This document shows, piece by piece, positions 25,289 to 33,743 of a stretch of DNA of 53,172 nt. The translations under genes and the position numbers were made by a program. Each line of letters opens with the position of its first letter. The first letter of the stretch is position 1. The DNA is taken from the NCBI RefSeq assembly GCF_001422815.1, contig NZ_LMMP01000017.1, positions 1 to 53,172 of the forward strand. Reading direction: 5' to 3'. Below the pieces are notes generated by a model. That model was not told the origin of the DNA, ran no database searches, and saw nothing but the letters and a program-made list of their open reading frames with translations. The DNA is from Methylobacterium sp. Leaf91 (GTDB lineage Bacteria; Pseudomonadota; Alphaproteobacteria; Rhizobiales; Beijerinckiaceae).

Positions 25289-25772
25289 GCCCTCGAAAGC
25301 CCCGTCACCGCGTCGAGCGCCTCACCCGAAAGGCGGCAAGCGCCCCGTCTGTCCCTGATCGGGACAAAGCTGAAACCATTCAGAAACAAACATACGTGAA
25401 TGTTCTCCTGTCATGCCGATTGCGGCGGGGACACGCATGTTTCGCTTGCGTATGCTCTCTTTCGACATCACATGGTGCAGTGCGGCATCGAGAGCGCATG
25501 AGGTTGCAAGATCAGGCTTCCAACGCGGAGCTTGAAGTGCAAGTCTTGTACATCGGGCCCCAAACTGACGATTGTGAAGCCTCGTCACGAGCCTGATCTT
25601 GGTCGAACGACCATGGAATGAAGGATCGCGACCGGCGCTTGGGAGCCTGCTGCAATCGATCTCGCCGGCACGAATTTCGTGCCGAGCCAAGATCGCGTGG
25701 CGGGATATGGTGAGGCCATCAGCCTCCGGGACGGTCAGGTCCGGGACGCGAACACGGAAGACGGACGACGGC
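25289..25772. other. Intergenic, control region of the XRE-kinase gene
   Basis: This is 484 bases without a convincing gene. Open frames across it are short and unlike proteins. It includes a 19-bp perfect palindrome (25666-25684) and several TGCAA-containing words (around 25504, 25538, 25650), which may matter because related regulators bind TGCA words. The promoter of the following gene should be here. Confidence 0.4.
25666..25684. promoter_or_regulatory. 19-bp palindrome, possible operator
   Basis: The palindrome reads CGGCACGAA-T-TTCGTGCCG, perfect over nine bases each side of a central T. It lies 88 bases upstream of the XRE-shikimate kinase gene. It could be an operator or, less likely as there is no T run, a terminator of an unseen transcript. 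Confidence 0.4.
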
Positions 25773-26663
25773 ATGGCCGGCGCGGCTGAACAAGAATCGA
25801 TTTTTCTGGCCGAACTCGGTCGGCGTGTGAGACATGCGCGGACAGTGCGCGGCCTTTCGCGGAAACTCCTCTCCCAGACCTCGGGTCTGTCGGAGCGCTA
25901 CATCGCACAGCTCGAAAGCGGGCAGGGCAACGTGTCGATCATCCTGCTGCGTCGCGTGGCGGATGCCATGGGCGTGCGGCTCGACGACATGATCGCCGTG
26001 CAGGACACCCCGCCCGATTGGCACGTGATCCGCGACCTTCTCGGTTCGGCATCGGCGGAACAGATCACCCTGGCGAAGGGCATCCTGTCCGGCCACGCCA
26101 TGTCCAACGGTGACACCCCGATGCCGCGGGTGGCCCTGGTCGGCCTGCGCGGAGCGGGCAAATCGACCCTCGGCCGCCGGGTGGCGGAACGCCTGGGCTG
26201 GACCTTCATCGAGCTCAACGCCGAGATCGAGCGTGAGAACGCGCTCTCGGTGAAGGAGATCTTCGCGATCTACGGCCAGGAAGGGTATCGCCGCCTCGAA
26301 CAGGCTGCCTTGCGCCGGCTCACCGAACATCCCGGCCCGATGATCCTGGCCACCAGCGGCGGCATCGTCGCCGAGCCCCTGACTTACGACCTGCTTCTCC
26401 AGGCCTTCTTCACCGTCTGGCTCAGGGCGAAGCCCGAGGAGCACATGCAGCGCGTGCGCGACCAGGGCAAGCTCGCCACCACGGGCGACCATGCCTCCGC
26501 CATGCAGGAACTGCGTGCCGTGCTGCTCAGCCGCGAGCCGCTCTATGCCCGCGCTCCGGCGGTGGTGGATACGTCCGACGTTCCCCTGGAAGAGATGATC
26601 GACCGGCTCGCCGCCGTGATCGATGCGCGTTTCGGATCGGTCGATTTCCGGCGCAGCGCCTGA
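25773..26663 (+). CDS. XRE-type regulator fused to shikimate-kinase-like domain (BoxR/BzdR-like)
   Basis: This 296-residue fusion has an N-terminal helix-turn-helix (about residues 12-68; LSRKLLSQTSGLSERYIAQL is the recognition part). A linker leads to a kinase-like domain with Walker A GLRGAGKST (about 126-134) and the shikimate-kinase-like LATSGGIV. This architecture is that of BoxR and BzdR, repressors of benzoate degradation that sense benzoyl-CoA through the kinase-like domain. No benzoate genes are in the window, so the ligand and targets are open. I chose the ATG at 25773; longer frames lack similarity. A palindrome lies upstream. Confidence 0.88.
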   Translation: MAGAAEQESIFLAELGRRVRHARTVRGLSRKLLSQTSGLSERYIAQLESGQGNVSIILLRRVADAMGVRLDDMIAVQDTPPDWHVIRDLLGSASAEQITLAKGILSGHAMSNGDTPMPRVALVGLRGAGKSTLGRRVAERLGWTFIELNAEIERENALSVKEIFAIYGQEGYRRLEQAALRRLTEHPGPMILATSGGIVAEPLTYDLLLQAFFTVWLRAKPEEHMQRVRDQGKLATTGDHASAMQELRAVLLSREPLYARAPAVVDTSDVPLEEMIDRLAAVIDARFGSVDFRRSA

Positions 26664-26709
26664 CACGCTGAGTAACACCGAGAGGTGGTTCGGGAAGGTA
26701 GCTCAGGAA

Positions 26710-26811
26710 ATCCCCTTGATACGGGGGCGGCCTTTCCCCACGCTATGGGACGCACCCAAGGGGAACGGAGTGCTCCGTTCTCCCTTGTACCCCGGGGAGA
26801 GTGTTCTCCCG
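26710..26811 (+). promoter_or_regulatory. Hairpin-rich leader of serine acetyltransferase gene
   Basis: Three hairpins lie in a row before cysE: CCCC/GGGG around 26712-26726; AAGGGG...CTCCGTTCTCCCTT at 26758-26786 with about 13 pairs and one bulge; and GGGGAGA/TCTCCC at 26794-26810. None is followed by a T run. The spacing suggests a structured 5' leader, possibly regulatory; I do not recognise a known riboswitch consensus. Confidence 0.35.
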
Positions 26812-26903
26812 TATCGGCTCCCGGCACGGCCGTCCGGCCCCTGACATGGCGATCCGGCCGCATAGGCCCCGCCCGCCATAGACCCCGCATCGCGGAGGAA
26901 TCC

Positions 26904-27764
26904 ATGTCCGCCAGCCCCTTCTCGAATCCCGCAATCGGGAACGAAGCCATCGCCGGCACCGTCGATCCGGTCTGGTCGCGCCTGCGCGGCGAGGCCGAAG
27001 CCGTGGTTCGCGAGGAACCTCAACTCGCCTCCTTCATCGTGGCGACGATCCTCAACCAGGCGACGCTCGAAGCCGCCGTGTCCCACCGCGTGGCCGCACG
27101 CCTCGGCCATCCGTCGCTTCCGGCCGAGCTCGTGGCGCATGGATTTCACGAGGCCATCGCCGCCGACCCGCGTATCGGCGACAGCTTCCGCGCCGATATC
27201 GGGGCCGTGCTGGACCGTGACCCGGCGGCGGGCCGCGCCATCGAACCCGTGCTGTACTTCAAGGGATTTCACGCCATCCAGGCGCACCGGCTGGCGCATT
27301 GGTACTGGACCAGCGGCCGGCGAGACCTGGCGCTCTACCTGCAGAGCCGCTCGTCCGAGGTCTTCCAGACCGACATTCATCCCGCCGCCCGCATCGGACG
27401 CGGTATCTTCCTCGACCATGCCACCGGCGTCGTCGTCGGCTCCACCGCCGTGATCGAGGACGACGTCTCGATCCTGCACGCCGTGACTCTGGGCGGCACC
27501 GGCAAGCAAGGCAGCGATCGCCACCCCAAGATCCGCCGCGGCGTCATGATCGGTGCCGGCGCCAAGATCCTGGGCAACATCGAAGTCGGAGAATATGCCC
27601 GCGTCGCGGCCGGTTCTGTGGTCCTGCGCCCGGTGCCGGCCCACACCACCGTGGTGGGCGTGCCCGCCCGCGTGGTCGGCACCGCCGGTTGCGCCGAGCC
27701 GGCGCGCGCCATGGACCAGTTCGTCAATATCGACCAGTTCATCCACATGGCCGAGGGCATCTGA
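26904..27764 (+). CDS. cysE: Serine O-acetyltransferase
   Basis: This is the first enzyme of cysteine synthesis, acetylating L-serine with acetyl-CoA; 286 residues. The N-terminal helical domain (WSRLRGEAEAVVREEP) precedes the left-handed beta-helix of hexapeptide repeats. Signature segments are FQTDIHPAARIGRGIFLDHA, VTLGGTGKQGSDRHPKI and the coenzyme A site GAGAKILGNIEVG. The C-terminus, which carries the cysteine-feedback and CysK-binding tail in many species, ends in MAEGI, with the terminal Ile expected for CysK binding. The ATG at 26904 has a strong GGAGGA. A hairpin-rich leader lies upstream. Confidence 0.93.
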   Translation: MSASPFSNPAIGNEAIAGTVDPVWSRLRGEAEAVVREEPQLASFIVATILNQATLEAAVSHRVAARLGHPSLPAELVAHGFHEAIAADPRIGDSFRADIGAVLDRDPAAGRAIEPVLYFKGFHAIQAHRLAHWYWTSGRRDLALYLQSRSSEVFQTDIHPAARIGRGIFLDHATGVVVGSTAVIEDDVSILHAVTLGGTGKQGSDRHPKIRRGVMIGAGAKILGNIEVGEYARVAAGSVVLRPVPAHTTVVGVPARVVGTAGCAEPARAMDQFVNIDQFIHMAEGI

Positions 27765-27900
27765 ACCGGCCGGCCCGCGCGTGCCCGCAGCGACTTGCCC
27801 GTGGCGAAGCGGCGTGGCAAGCGGTGCCCATCCGGAGGGACTCGGTCGCTCGAAGCGAGCCCGGCCTCCACCGACCATCGACGAATCAAGAGGCGAACGC

Positions 27901-28113
27901 GTGAACAAGACCGACATCACGAAGGTCCAGGACTATATGCGCCGGACATTCGCCAACACGAATATCCGTCTCGTCGCCCGCCCCAAGAAGGACGATTCCG
28001 CCGAGGTCTATATCGGCGAGGAATTCCTCGGCGTGGTCTCCGTCGATGACGAGGACGGCGACCGCTCGTTCAACTTCGCCATGGCGATCCTCGACATCGA
28101 TCTCGAAGACTAA
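27901..28113 (+). CDS. DUF3126 family protein
   Basis: This 70-residue acidic protein starts from a GTG (NKTDITKVQDYMRRTF) and contains IRLVARPKKDDSAEVYIGEE and FLGVVSVDDEDGDRSFNFAM. It belongs to the DUF3126 family, common in Hyphomicrobiales and usually next to cysE, as here. Its function is unknown; linkage suggests a role related to cysteine synthesis. The frame also runs open through the end of cysE, but the family begins at 27901. A hairpin (GGTCGCGG/CCGCGACC, 28144-28170) follows the stop. Confidence 0.88.
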   Translation: MNKTDITKVQDYMRRTFANTNIRLVARPKKDDSAEVYIGEEFLGVVSVDDEDGDRSFNFAMAILDIDLED

Positions 28114-28143
28114 AGCCGAAGCAGCCATAGAATCGCGCAAGCC

Positions 28144-28170
28144 GGTCGCGGACGTTCGCAAGCCGCGACC
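28144..28170. terminator. Hairpin after DUF3126 gene
   Basis: A perfect 8-bp stem GGTCGCGG/CCGCGACC with an 11-base loop lies 30 bases after the stop. There is no T run, so it is a weak or Rho-assisted terminator at best. Confidence 0.35.
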
Positions 28171-28298
28171 AGCACAATGCCCGAATGCACGTAGTCCTCC
28201 CTGTGCGTCGGCTCATCCCGACGCCGGGACATCCTTAACAACTCGTAAACGCTCTGGCAGAGTGCGTGCTCAATCCGTCATCAACGGTCGAGCGCGCC

Positions 28299-28625
28299 AT
28301 GGATATCAGCCCCTCCGCCATCGAATCGATCAAGACCCTGTGCGTCGGCCTCGCCCTGTCGGGCCTCCTCGCCAGCGCCTTCGAACTCGTCTCGGACCGT
28401 CGCGCGAGCTTCAGCCTGCTGGAACGCGGCGGCGTCGGAGCGGTGGCGGCCCTGCCGATCCTGGCCTTCGGCGCGCCCTTCATCATCCTGCGCAACACCG
28501 TACGAGGCCGGCGGATCGAGCACCGCCCGATCCCCTTCGTCATGATTGCCACGATCGTCGCCTGCGGCTGGAGCCTGCTCTCGGGCCGGGTCGCGCTCGA
28601 TCTCGCCCATTTCATCACCGGCTGA
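28299..28625 (+). CDS. Small membrane protein, conserved in Hyphomicrobiales
   Basis: This 108-residue protein has three hydrophobic helices: about residues 10-27, 47-65 and 80-100. A conserved-looking core reads ASFSLLERGGVGAVAALPIL followed by FIILRNTVRGRRIE. I recall this pattern from a small alphaproteobacterial membrane family (possibly DUF6949) of unknown function. I chose the ATG at 28299 (MDISPSAIESIK); the frame is open eleven codons further. It is convergent with the next gene. Confidence 0.7.
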   Translation: MDISPSAIESIKTLCVGLALSGLLASAFELVSDRRASFSLLERGGVGAVAALPILAFGAPFIILRNTVRGRRIEHRPIPFVMIATIVACGWSLLSGRVALDLAHFITG

Positions 28626-28722
28626 TCAGGGCGAGCCGCAGCGGCGGCCGGATGACGATACGGGACATCGCACCGCCTGGCGCCATGGCCCGTCCGGCGC
28701 GGACGGATCGGCAGCGCCCCTC

Positions 28723-29445
28723 TCAGCGGTTGGCGGTAGCCACCGGCGAGGCGACGCCGTTGAGCGAGACCCAGGCCATGCCGTCCTGGCCCTCGCGCTT
28801 GACATAGGTGTAGCCGGTGCGCGGCGCGGACAGGATTGCGGTGGTCTTGTTGTCGAGGATGAGATCGCCCTTGTCGGTGCGGACCATCAGGACCGCATGG
28901 CCTTCGCCGATATCGTCGATGACCACGGTCATCCGCAGGGCGCGACGGGGGAGCCCCCGCTCCACCAGCATCCGACGCTTCAGAAGCTGAAAATCCTCGC
29001 AATCGCCGAAGCCGTCATCGGGAAAGTCCCAGCGGTCGACGACGCCCCAATGGGCCATGTCGGTGATCGGATGGATGCGCGCGTTGACGCGACGGTTGAC
29101 GCTGGTGAGCGTGCGCCAGATCGCCGGATTGAGGGCGATGATCGCGGGCTGCGACGTGTCGACGATGCACTCGGCGGGGTGTTTGGCGCAGAACCCGTTC
29201 CAGGCCGCCACCGGGCGGGCGCCGCCACTCTCGTTCACCGCCGGCGCATCGGGCAGGGCGGCGACCGGGCGCGCTTGCGTCGCGGCCCCACCGAGGAGCA
29301 GGATGGAGCCGACCAGGGACAGCTTGGCCGCACGTCCAATGCGTCGCCAAGAAAGCCCGCAAGTAACCCCGCAAGTAACTTCGTATGAGAGCCCACTTGC
29401 CGAGTAGCTTCCGCCGTCGACGCCTCGCAGAACCGCGTGCCGCAT
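28723..29445 (-). CDS. Transglutaminase-like cysteine peptidase (BTLCP), copy 1
   Basis: This periplasmic protein of 240 residues belongs to the bacterial transglutaminase-like cysteine proteinase family. Catalytic Cys lies in DGFGDCEDFQLLKRR, His in GEGHAVLMV and Asp in LILDNKTTAI. A hydrophobic export signal (SLVGSILLLGGAATQA) follows an unusually long N-terminus. Family members such as LapG cleave large adhesins under c-di-GMP control, but many others have no known target. The start is uncertain: the ATG at 29445 is the nearest before the signal, while 29556 is also open. A short direct repeat (GTTACTTGCGGG twice, encoding VTCG) sits just before the signal. It is a tandem paralogue of the next gene. 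Confidence 0.82.
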   Translation of the reverse strand: MRHAVLRGVDGGSYSASGLSYEVTCGVTCGLSWRRIGRAAKLSLVGSILLLGGAATQARPVAALPDAPAVNESGGARPVAAWNGFCAKHPAECIVDTSQPAIIALNPAIWRTLTSVNRRVNARIHPITDMAHWGVVDRWDFPDDGFGDCEDFQLLKRRMLVERGLPRRALRMTVVIDDIGEGHAVLMVRTDKGDLILDNKTTAILSAPRTGYTYVKREGQDGMAWVSLNGVASPVATANR

Positions 29446-29598
29446 TCCGGTCGCCCTGCCATTCGTTGCCGAAGGCAAGAAACTGGCACGGCCAGGGCCA
29501 GGGCTCAATCCAAAAGTTAAACTCGAATTAACTTCCCACATCGCCATGGGTTCCATGGCACAGACGTGATGTTTTCGGGCAACCGGAGAGAATCCGGT

Positions 29599-30225
29599 TC
29601 AGCGGTTTGCAGTGGTCACCGGAGACGTGACACCGCCTAGCGAAACCCAGGCCACGGAATCCTGGCTCTCGCGCTTGATGAAGACGTAACCGGTCCGATA
29701 CCAGGGCACGATCTCGCTGGTCTTATTGTCGAGGATGAACTCGCCCCGGTCGGTGAGGAGCGTCAGCACGGCATGCCCTTCGCCCTTCTCGTCGATGACC
29801 ACGGTCATCCGCATGGCGCGGCGGGAGAGGCCGGCATCGGCGAGACGCTTGCGCTTGACCAGCTGGAAATCCTCGCAATCTCCCATTCCGTCCTCGGCGA
29901 GGTCCCAGCGGTCGGCTTCACCCCAATGCTCTGTGTCGGTGACGGCCCGCAGACCGGTATTCACCCGACGATTGACCGAGACGATCAGGCTCCAGGTGGC
30001 GGGGGTGAGGGCGATACGGGGCGGCTCGTTCGCGTCGATGGCGCACTCGGCCGGGTAACGCTGGCAGAACGAGACCCAGCCGACGATGGGGCGGGCGACA
30101 CCGAGAACATCGGCGGAGGGGGAGGGCGAGGGCAGGGCGGCCATGATCTGGGCCTGCGACGCGCCGGCGCCGAACAGCGCCAATGCCGCGAGCATCCCCA
30201 GCAAGAATGATTTCGTCCGTGCCAT
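29599..30225 (-). CDS. Transglutaminase-like cysteine peptidase (BTLCP), copy 2
   Basis: This second family member of 208 residues closely resembles its downstream neighbour throughout the domain (WGEADRWDLAEDGMGDCEDF, then GEGHAVLTLLTD and FILDNKTSEI). The catalytic Cys, His and Asp are all present. A clean signal peptide (MARTKSFLLGMLAALALFGAG) starts at the ATG at 30225, which has GAGGTGG upstream. The pair may have arisen by tandem duplication. PilZ and PAS genes lie just upstream on the same strand, which hints at c-di-GMP-linked surface control, but no LapD-like or large adhesin gene is in view. Confidence 0.87.
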   Translation of the reverse strand: MARTKSFLLGMLAALALFGAGASQAQIMAALPSPSPSADVLGVARPIVGWVSFCQRYPAECAIDANEPPRIALTPATWSLIVSVNRRVNTGLRAVTDTEHWGEADRWDLAEDGMGDCEDFQLVKRKRLADAGLSRRAMRMTVVIDEKGEGHAVLTLLTDRGEFILDNKTSEIVPWYRTGYVFIKRESQDSVAWVSLGGVTSPVTTANR

Positions 30226-30615
30226 CGCGACCACCTCGTCCATCGAGGACCACGATGCCGCCACGCTTCCTGCGCCGCGCTGAAGCGGATACGCGCAATT
30301 TTATCGATTCGGCCCCGGGACGGAGCTCCTGCGGGTCAGAGCCAATCACCCGCTGAATCGAGGACTCGCATTCGCGCGATGGCGATCAGGAAGTCGTAAC
30401 CATGGCGAGGCGGGATCGACCGGCGACGATTGCGGCCCCCGCTCTCGCCGGACGCCGTGGCTGTCACGACGGAGTGGGGAGACAGGCCGAAACAGCCAGC
30501 CGGCGCGCGACGCGGTGAGGAGATCCTGTCGCGACGACGCCGACCTTCAGGGGAGCGCCATGCCGGCAGAACCCTCAGACGGAACACCCTCAACCGGAGA
30601 GGCGGGACGACGCTC
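30226..30615. other. Intergenic, no gene recognised
   Basis: This is 390 bases between the second peptidase start and the PilZ gene stop. Open frames are Arg-rich and unlike proteins. It likely carries the peptidase promoter. I see no repeats or clear terminator. Confidence 0.4.
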
Positions 30616-31263
30616 TCAGAGCGTCAGGCCTTCATGGAACAGGTCGGGCGAGATCGGCAGCATGAAGCCCACGCCGATGCCGCCCTCGAAATAGCGCACC
30701 ACGCGCCCCGGTGTCCGCCCGACCATGACGCTCATGCCAACGGGCGGCTGGGCCTGGGTCGAGAGGGCGACGCCGGACAGGGAGACGTCGATGATGCGGG
30801 CCGCGACCTCGCGCCCGTTCTCGAGCTTCAGGAGCACGCCTGTCTCCTGTGGCGTGAGACGTTCGTGGTTGCGGCCCTCGGGCAGGCCGAGCGCCTCACG
30901 GTTGGAGATCCAGGTGAGTTGCGACGCGATCTTGTCGCGCTTGCGCTGGGTCGCGCTCAGGCGGACAGCCATGCCCCCGCTGGGAAACCGGGCGATCGTC
31001 CCTTCGATCCGCCCGATACGCTCGAGATACAGCACGACGCGCTCTTCGAGTTCGCCCAGGACCGCGCAGGTCAGGCGCACGCCGCCCGGAGACATGTCGA
31101 CCGTCTGGCAAGGATATTCACGCCGGTCGGCAAGCATGTAGCGGCCGAGGAGGGAGACTTGGACGCGCTGATGCCGACGCAGATCCGACGGCCGCAACAA
31201 GCGGACCGGCTTGGTTTCAGCGGGCGCAAACTTGGTTTCAGCGGGCGCGAAAGCCTCGATCAT
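30616..31263 (-). CDS. PilZ domain protein
   Basis: This 215-residue protein has a c-di-GMP-binding PilZ signature: RRHQRVQVSL (RxxxR-like, about residues 29-38) followed about 25 residues later by VDMSPGGVRL (D/NxSxxG). A second, more degenerate half (RIIDVSLSGVALSTQ, about 156-170) suggests two PilZ-like folds in tandem. The first ten residues hold a short repeat (FAPAETK twice). There is no output domain, so it probably acts by binding partners. It lies downstream of, and codirectional with, the PAS gene. Confidence 0.83.
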   Translation of the reverse strand: MIEAFAPAETKFAPAETKPVRLLRPSDLRRHQRVQVSLLGRYMLADRREYPCQTVDMSPGGVRLTCAVLGELEERVVLYLERIGRIEGTIARFPSGGMAVRLSATQRKRDKIASQLTWISNREALGLPEGRNHERLTPQETGVLLKLENGREVAARIIDVSLSGVALSTQAQPPVGMSVMVGRTPGRVVRYFEGGIGVGFMLPISPDLFHEGLTL

Positions 31264-31355
31264 CGCGAAATCCGCACTTGGGTTCGATCGTCGTCAGCAC
31301 AATCCTACAGGTCGGCTCGTTACGAAAATCTTTGCCGAAGACAGATCAGTCTCGC

Positions 31356-31379
31356 GATCGGTCCATTAAAGTACCGATC
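31356..31379. promoter_or_regulatory. Inverted repeat between PAS and PilZ genes
   Basis: The arms GATCGGT and ACCGATC flank a 10-base AT-rich spacer. It overlaps the PAS stop codon and precedes the PilZ start by about 93 bases, so it could be an operator for pilZ or a hairpin ending the PAS transcript. Confidence 0.3.
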
Positions 31380-31995
31380 AGGCCCGTCCGCCGGGATGCA
31401 CCATGAGATGTCCGCGCCGCACCGGAACGCTGTCATTGGCCGGTTCGGGCAGGTTCCTGAGGCTGGAGGCGGCATCGTTCCTGGCGAGATCGATGACGTC
31501 GTAGGTCGGGTCGAGGACGCGGAGGGAGATGGATTCGAGCCGCGTCACGGGCCGAAGCCCCAGCCATTGCGGAACGACTTTCGGGCTCAGCGCCCCGAAC
31601 ATGCGGACCTGGGTCTGCCCACGATGGCGCAGGGGGAGAAGCAGGAGTTCGAGGTCGATCTGTTCGTCCCTCTGGGTCATCCCGCGCAGCCCCGCGACGA
31701 TCCCCACCGTATCGACCGCCACCGTCTCCACGAGGCGCCAGGGATCGGCCTGTCCCGCACCCCAGATGTCGCTGAAGGCGCTGCCGCGCAATTCGCGCCC
31801 GAACAGGGCGCAGACGCGGGTCCCCGCGAGCCGGACCGTCGCGGCCGACCGCGCCATGTCGAGTTCGAGGATGAGGCTCTCGGAGAGGAGGTTGCGGATC
31901 TCGCCGGGCTCGATCTCGCTCCTCTCGGGCGCGGCCCGCGTACCACGAAGCCGGTCCCAGTAATGATAGAGCATACGGCTGGTCGGATGCTTCAT
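31378..31995 (-). CDS. PAS domain protein (PAS_5 type)
   Basis: This 205-residue cytoplasmic protein starts MKHPTSRMLYHYWDRLRGTR, typical of the PAS_5 family of alphaproteobacteria, where a WxxLRG segment precedes the domain. It continues with PAS-like strands (FLLELDMARSAATVRLAGTR, with ICGLFGRELRG-type text). No output domain follows. These proteins are uncharacterised and often lie near PilZ or GGDEF genes, as here. I chose the ATG at 31995; six codons upstream is another. A near-CtrA-consensus site lies 134-148 bases upstream. Confidence 0.75.
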   Translation of the reverse strand: MKHPTSRMLYHYWDRLRGTRAAPERSEIEPGEIRNLLSESLILELDMARSAATVRLAGTRVCALFGRELRGSAFSDIWGAGQADPWRLVETVAVDTVGIVAGLRGMTQRDEQIDLELLLLPLRHRGQTQVRMFGALSPKVVPQWLGLRPVTRLESISLRVLDPTYDVIDLARNDAASSLRNLPEPANDSVPVRRGHLMVHPGGRA

Positions 31996-32312
31996 GGCGT
32001 CCCGTCGTGGCACGGTCCCGCTGGGACCTGTTCGAAATCGGCCCGATCCATCCGGCGCTGGACACAGCTGCCGGTTCGGTTAACAAGCCTGCCGCACACT
32101 CTATGCCCGTCCAAGGCGGTACGCTCGCTTAAGCTCTGATTAGGGTTAACGCGGCGGGGGAAACGCTGCCGCACGGCACCCATCGCGGCGATGTCCTGCA
32201 TCGTCGGACCGTTCGGGTCGTGGAGGACTGCGCCTGAATCGCGCATCGCTCGCCTGAATTTGCATGGGCCGGGGGCTTGCGGCGGCGGCATCCGCGCCGA
32301 CATGGTGGCGCC
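31996..32312. other. Divergent intergenic region
   Basis: This is 317 bases between the divergent PAS and rhomboid genes. It contains two GGTTAAC words (32078-32084, 32144-32150) and a CtrA-box-like TTAA-N7-TTAG at 32129-32143. The promoters of both genes should lie here. No gene is seen. Confidence 0.4.
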
Positions 32313-33137
32313 ATGGATGCCATGCCCGATCTGCCGCGCCAAAGCCGCGTCCCCGTCTTCAACATGCCCGGCGCGGTGACGGCCTCGATCGCCCTCCTGC
32401 TCGGCCTCCATGCCCTGCGGGAATTCGTTCTCCCGGACGAATGGGACATCACGCTTCTGCTGAACCTGGCCCTGATCCCGGGCCGCTGGCTCGCCTCGGT
32501 GGACCCGGACCGGGCCGCGGAGATCCTGTCGGCCGCCTCCTCGGCAATAGGCGACACGGATGCGGTCCAGGCCCGCGCGGCCTTCGCGCAATACGTCGTA
32601 GCCAATCCCTCGGCGAGCCTCTGGACCTTCGCCACCTATGCGTTGCTGCACGGCTCGTGGACGCATGTCATTTTCAACGTGGTCTGGCTCGCCGCCTTCG
32701 GCTCCCCCGTGGCGCGGCGATGCGGCCCCTGGCGCTACGGCCTCCTCGGCCTCATCGGCGCGGTGGCGGGAGGCGTGCTCCACGTGGCGATCGACCCGTT
32801 GAGCACGGCCCCGCTGATCGGCGCCTCGGCCGCTGTCTCGGCGCTGATGGCCGCCGCCGCGCGCTTCGTGTTCCAGCCGCCGCCGTCTTTCCATGCCAGC
32901 CAGCCCTGGCAGCACGCTGCCCAGCCGCCGCTCCAGACCATCCCCGAGCTTCTGCGCAATCGCACGGCGGTGATGTTCCTCGGCATCTGGCTCGTCACCA
33001 ACTTCGTCTTCGGGATCATCTCGCTGCCGCTGGGCGCGGAATCCTCGACCGTGGCATGGGACGCCCATCTGGGCGGGTTCCTGGCAGGATTTTTCCTATT
33101 TCCGATGCTTGACCGCTTAGGAGGCGCAAAAGCGTAA
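32313..33137 (+). CDS. Rhomboid intramembrane serine protease
   Basis: This 274-residue membrane protein has the rhomboid fold. The HGSWTHVIFN loop (about 113-122) is the H-x-x-x-H-x-x-x-N type motif of helix 2. The nucleophile Ser172 lies in LIGASAAVSALM (GxSx), and the partner His252 in WDAHLGGFLAG. Six or seven helices are present. The enzyme would cleave membrane-spanning substrates; none is known here. I chose the ATG at 32313; a TTG/ATG frame 12 codons longer lacks sense. Confidence 0.88.
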   Translation: MDAMPDLPRQSRVPVFNMPGAVTASIALLLGLHALREFVLPDEWDITLLLNLALIPGRWLASVDPDRAAEILSAASSAIGDTDAVQARAAFAQYVVANPSASLWTFATYALLHGSWTHVIFNVVWLAAFGSPVARRCGPWRYGLLGLIGAVAGGVLHVAIDPLSTAPLIGASAAVSALMAAAARFVFQPPPSFHASQPWQHAAQPPLQTIPELLRNRTAVMFLGIWLVTNFVFGIISLPLGAESSTVAWDAHLGGFLAGFFLFPMLDRLGGAKA

Positions 33138-33264
33138 TTTTTCCGCATGTTTTGGCATCGGAAGGCCGGTCCCGTGGGTTGTCACATCAGACATGACATC
33201 ACACAATTCCGTGATGCGCCGGGATCAACCCGGCCCGCGTAACAGCCTATGGGAGATCATGGTC

Positions 33265-33696
33265 ATGACCGTCGCACGCATCCTTTCCGAGAAGGGCGGC
33301 TCAGTCGTCACTGTGGAGCCGAACCGGACCCTGGACGACGCCATCCATCTCCTCGCCGAGAAGCGGATCGGCGCCATCGTGGTGAGCAATGACGAGGGTG
33401 CCGTCCTCGGCATCCTGTCCGAGCGGGACATCATCCGGGCCCTGTCCCGCCAGGGAGCGGGGGCGTTCGATGCTCCGATCTCGCAGCACATGACGGCGTC
33501 GGTGACCACCTGCACCCGGTCGAGCACCGTCGAGGAGGTCATGCAGCTGATGACCGATGGGCGCTTCCGCCACGTGCCGGTGGTCGAGGACGGGCGGCTC
33601 GCCGGCCTCGTCTCCATCGGTGACGTGGTCAAGCGCCGGATCGCCGCCGTGGAGGCGGAGCATCAGGCCATGCGCGACTACATCACCATGGCCTGA
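33265..33696 (+). CDS. Two-CBS-domain protein
   Basis: This 143-residue cytoplasmic protein is made of a tandem CBS pair (about residues 8-63 and 72-130). Typical motifs are RIGAIVVSNDEGAVLGILSE with RDIIRAL, and RFRHVPVVEDGRLAGLVSIG with DVVKRR. CBS pairs bind adenine nucleotides and sense energy state. This stand-alone form is very common in alphaproteobacteria with no known partner. The ATG at 33265 has GGGAG nine bases upstream; the ATG at 33259 is too close to it. Confidence 0.88.
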   Translation: MTVARILSEKGGSVVTVEPNRTLDDAIHLLAEKRIGAIVVSNDEGAVLGILSERDIIRALSRQGAGAFDAPISQHMTASVTTCTRSSTVEEVMQLMTDGRFRHVPVVEDGRLAGLVSIGDVVKRRIAAVEAEHQAMRDYITMA

Positions 33697-33743
33697 CGCG
33701 GCGTCGGGGATCCCTCACGCGGAGCGGAGGGGCTTCGTCAGGG

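Noticed and set aside
26691..26706. tRNA-like word (GGTAGCTCAGG) before cysE
   Set aside because: It resembles a D arm, but no anticodon arm, T arm or acceptor stem follows at the right distances.
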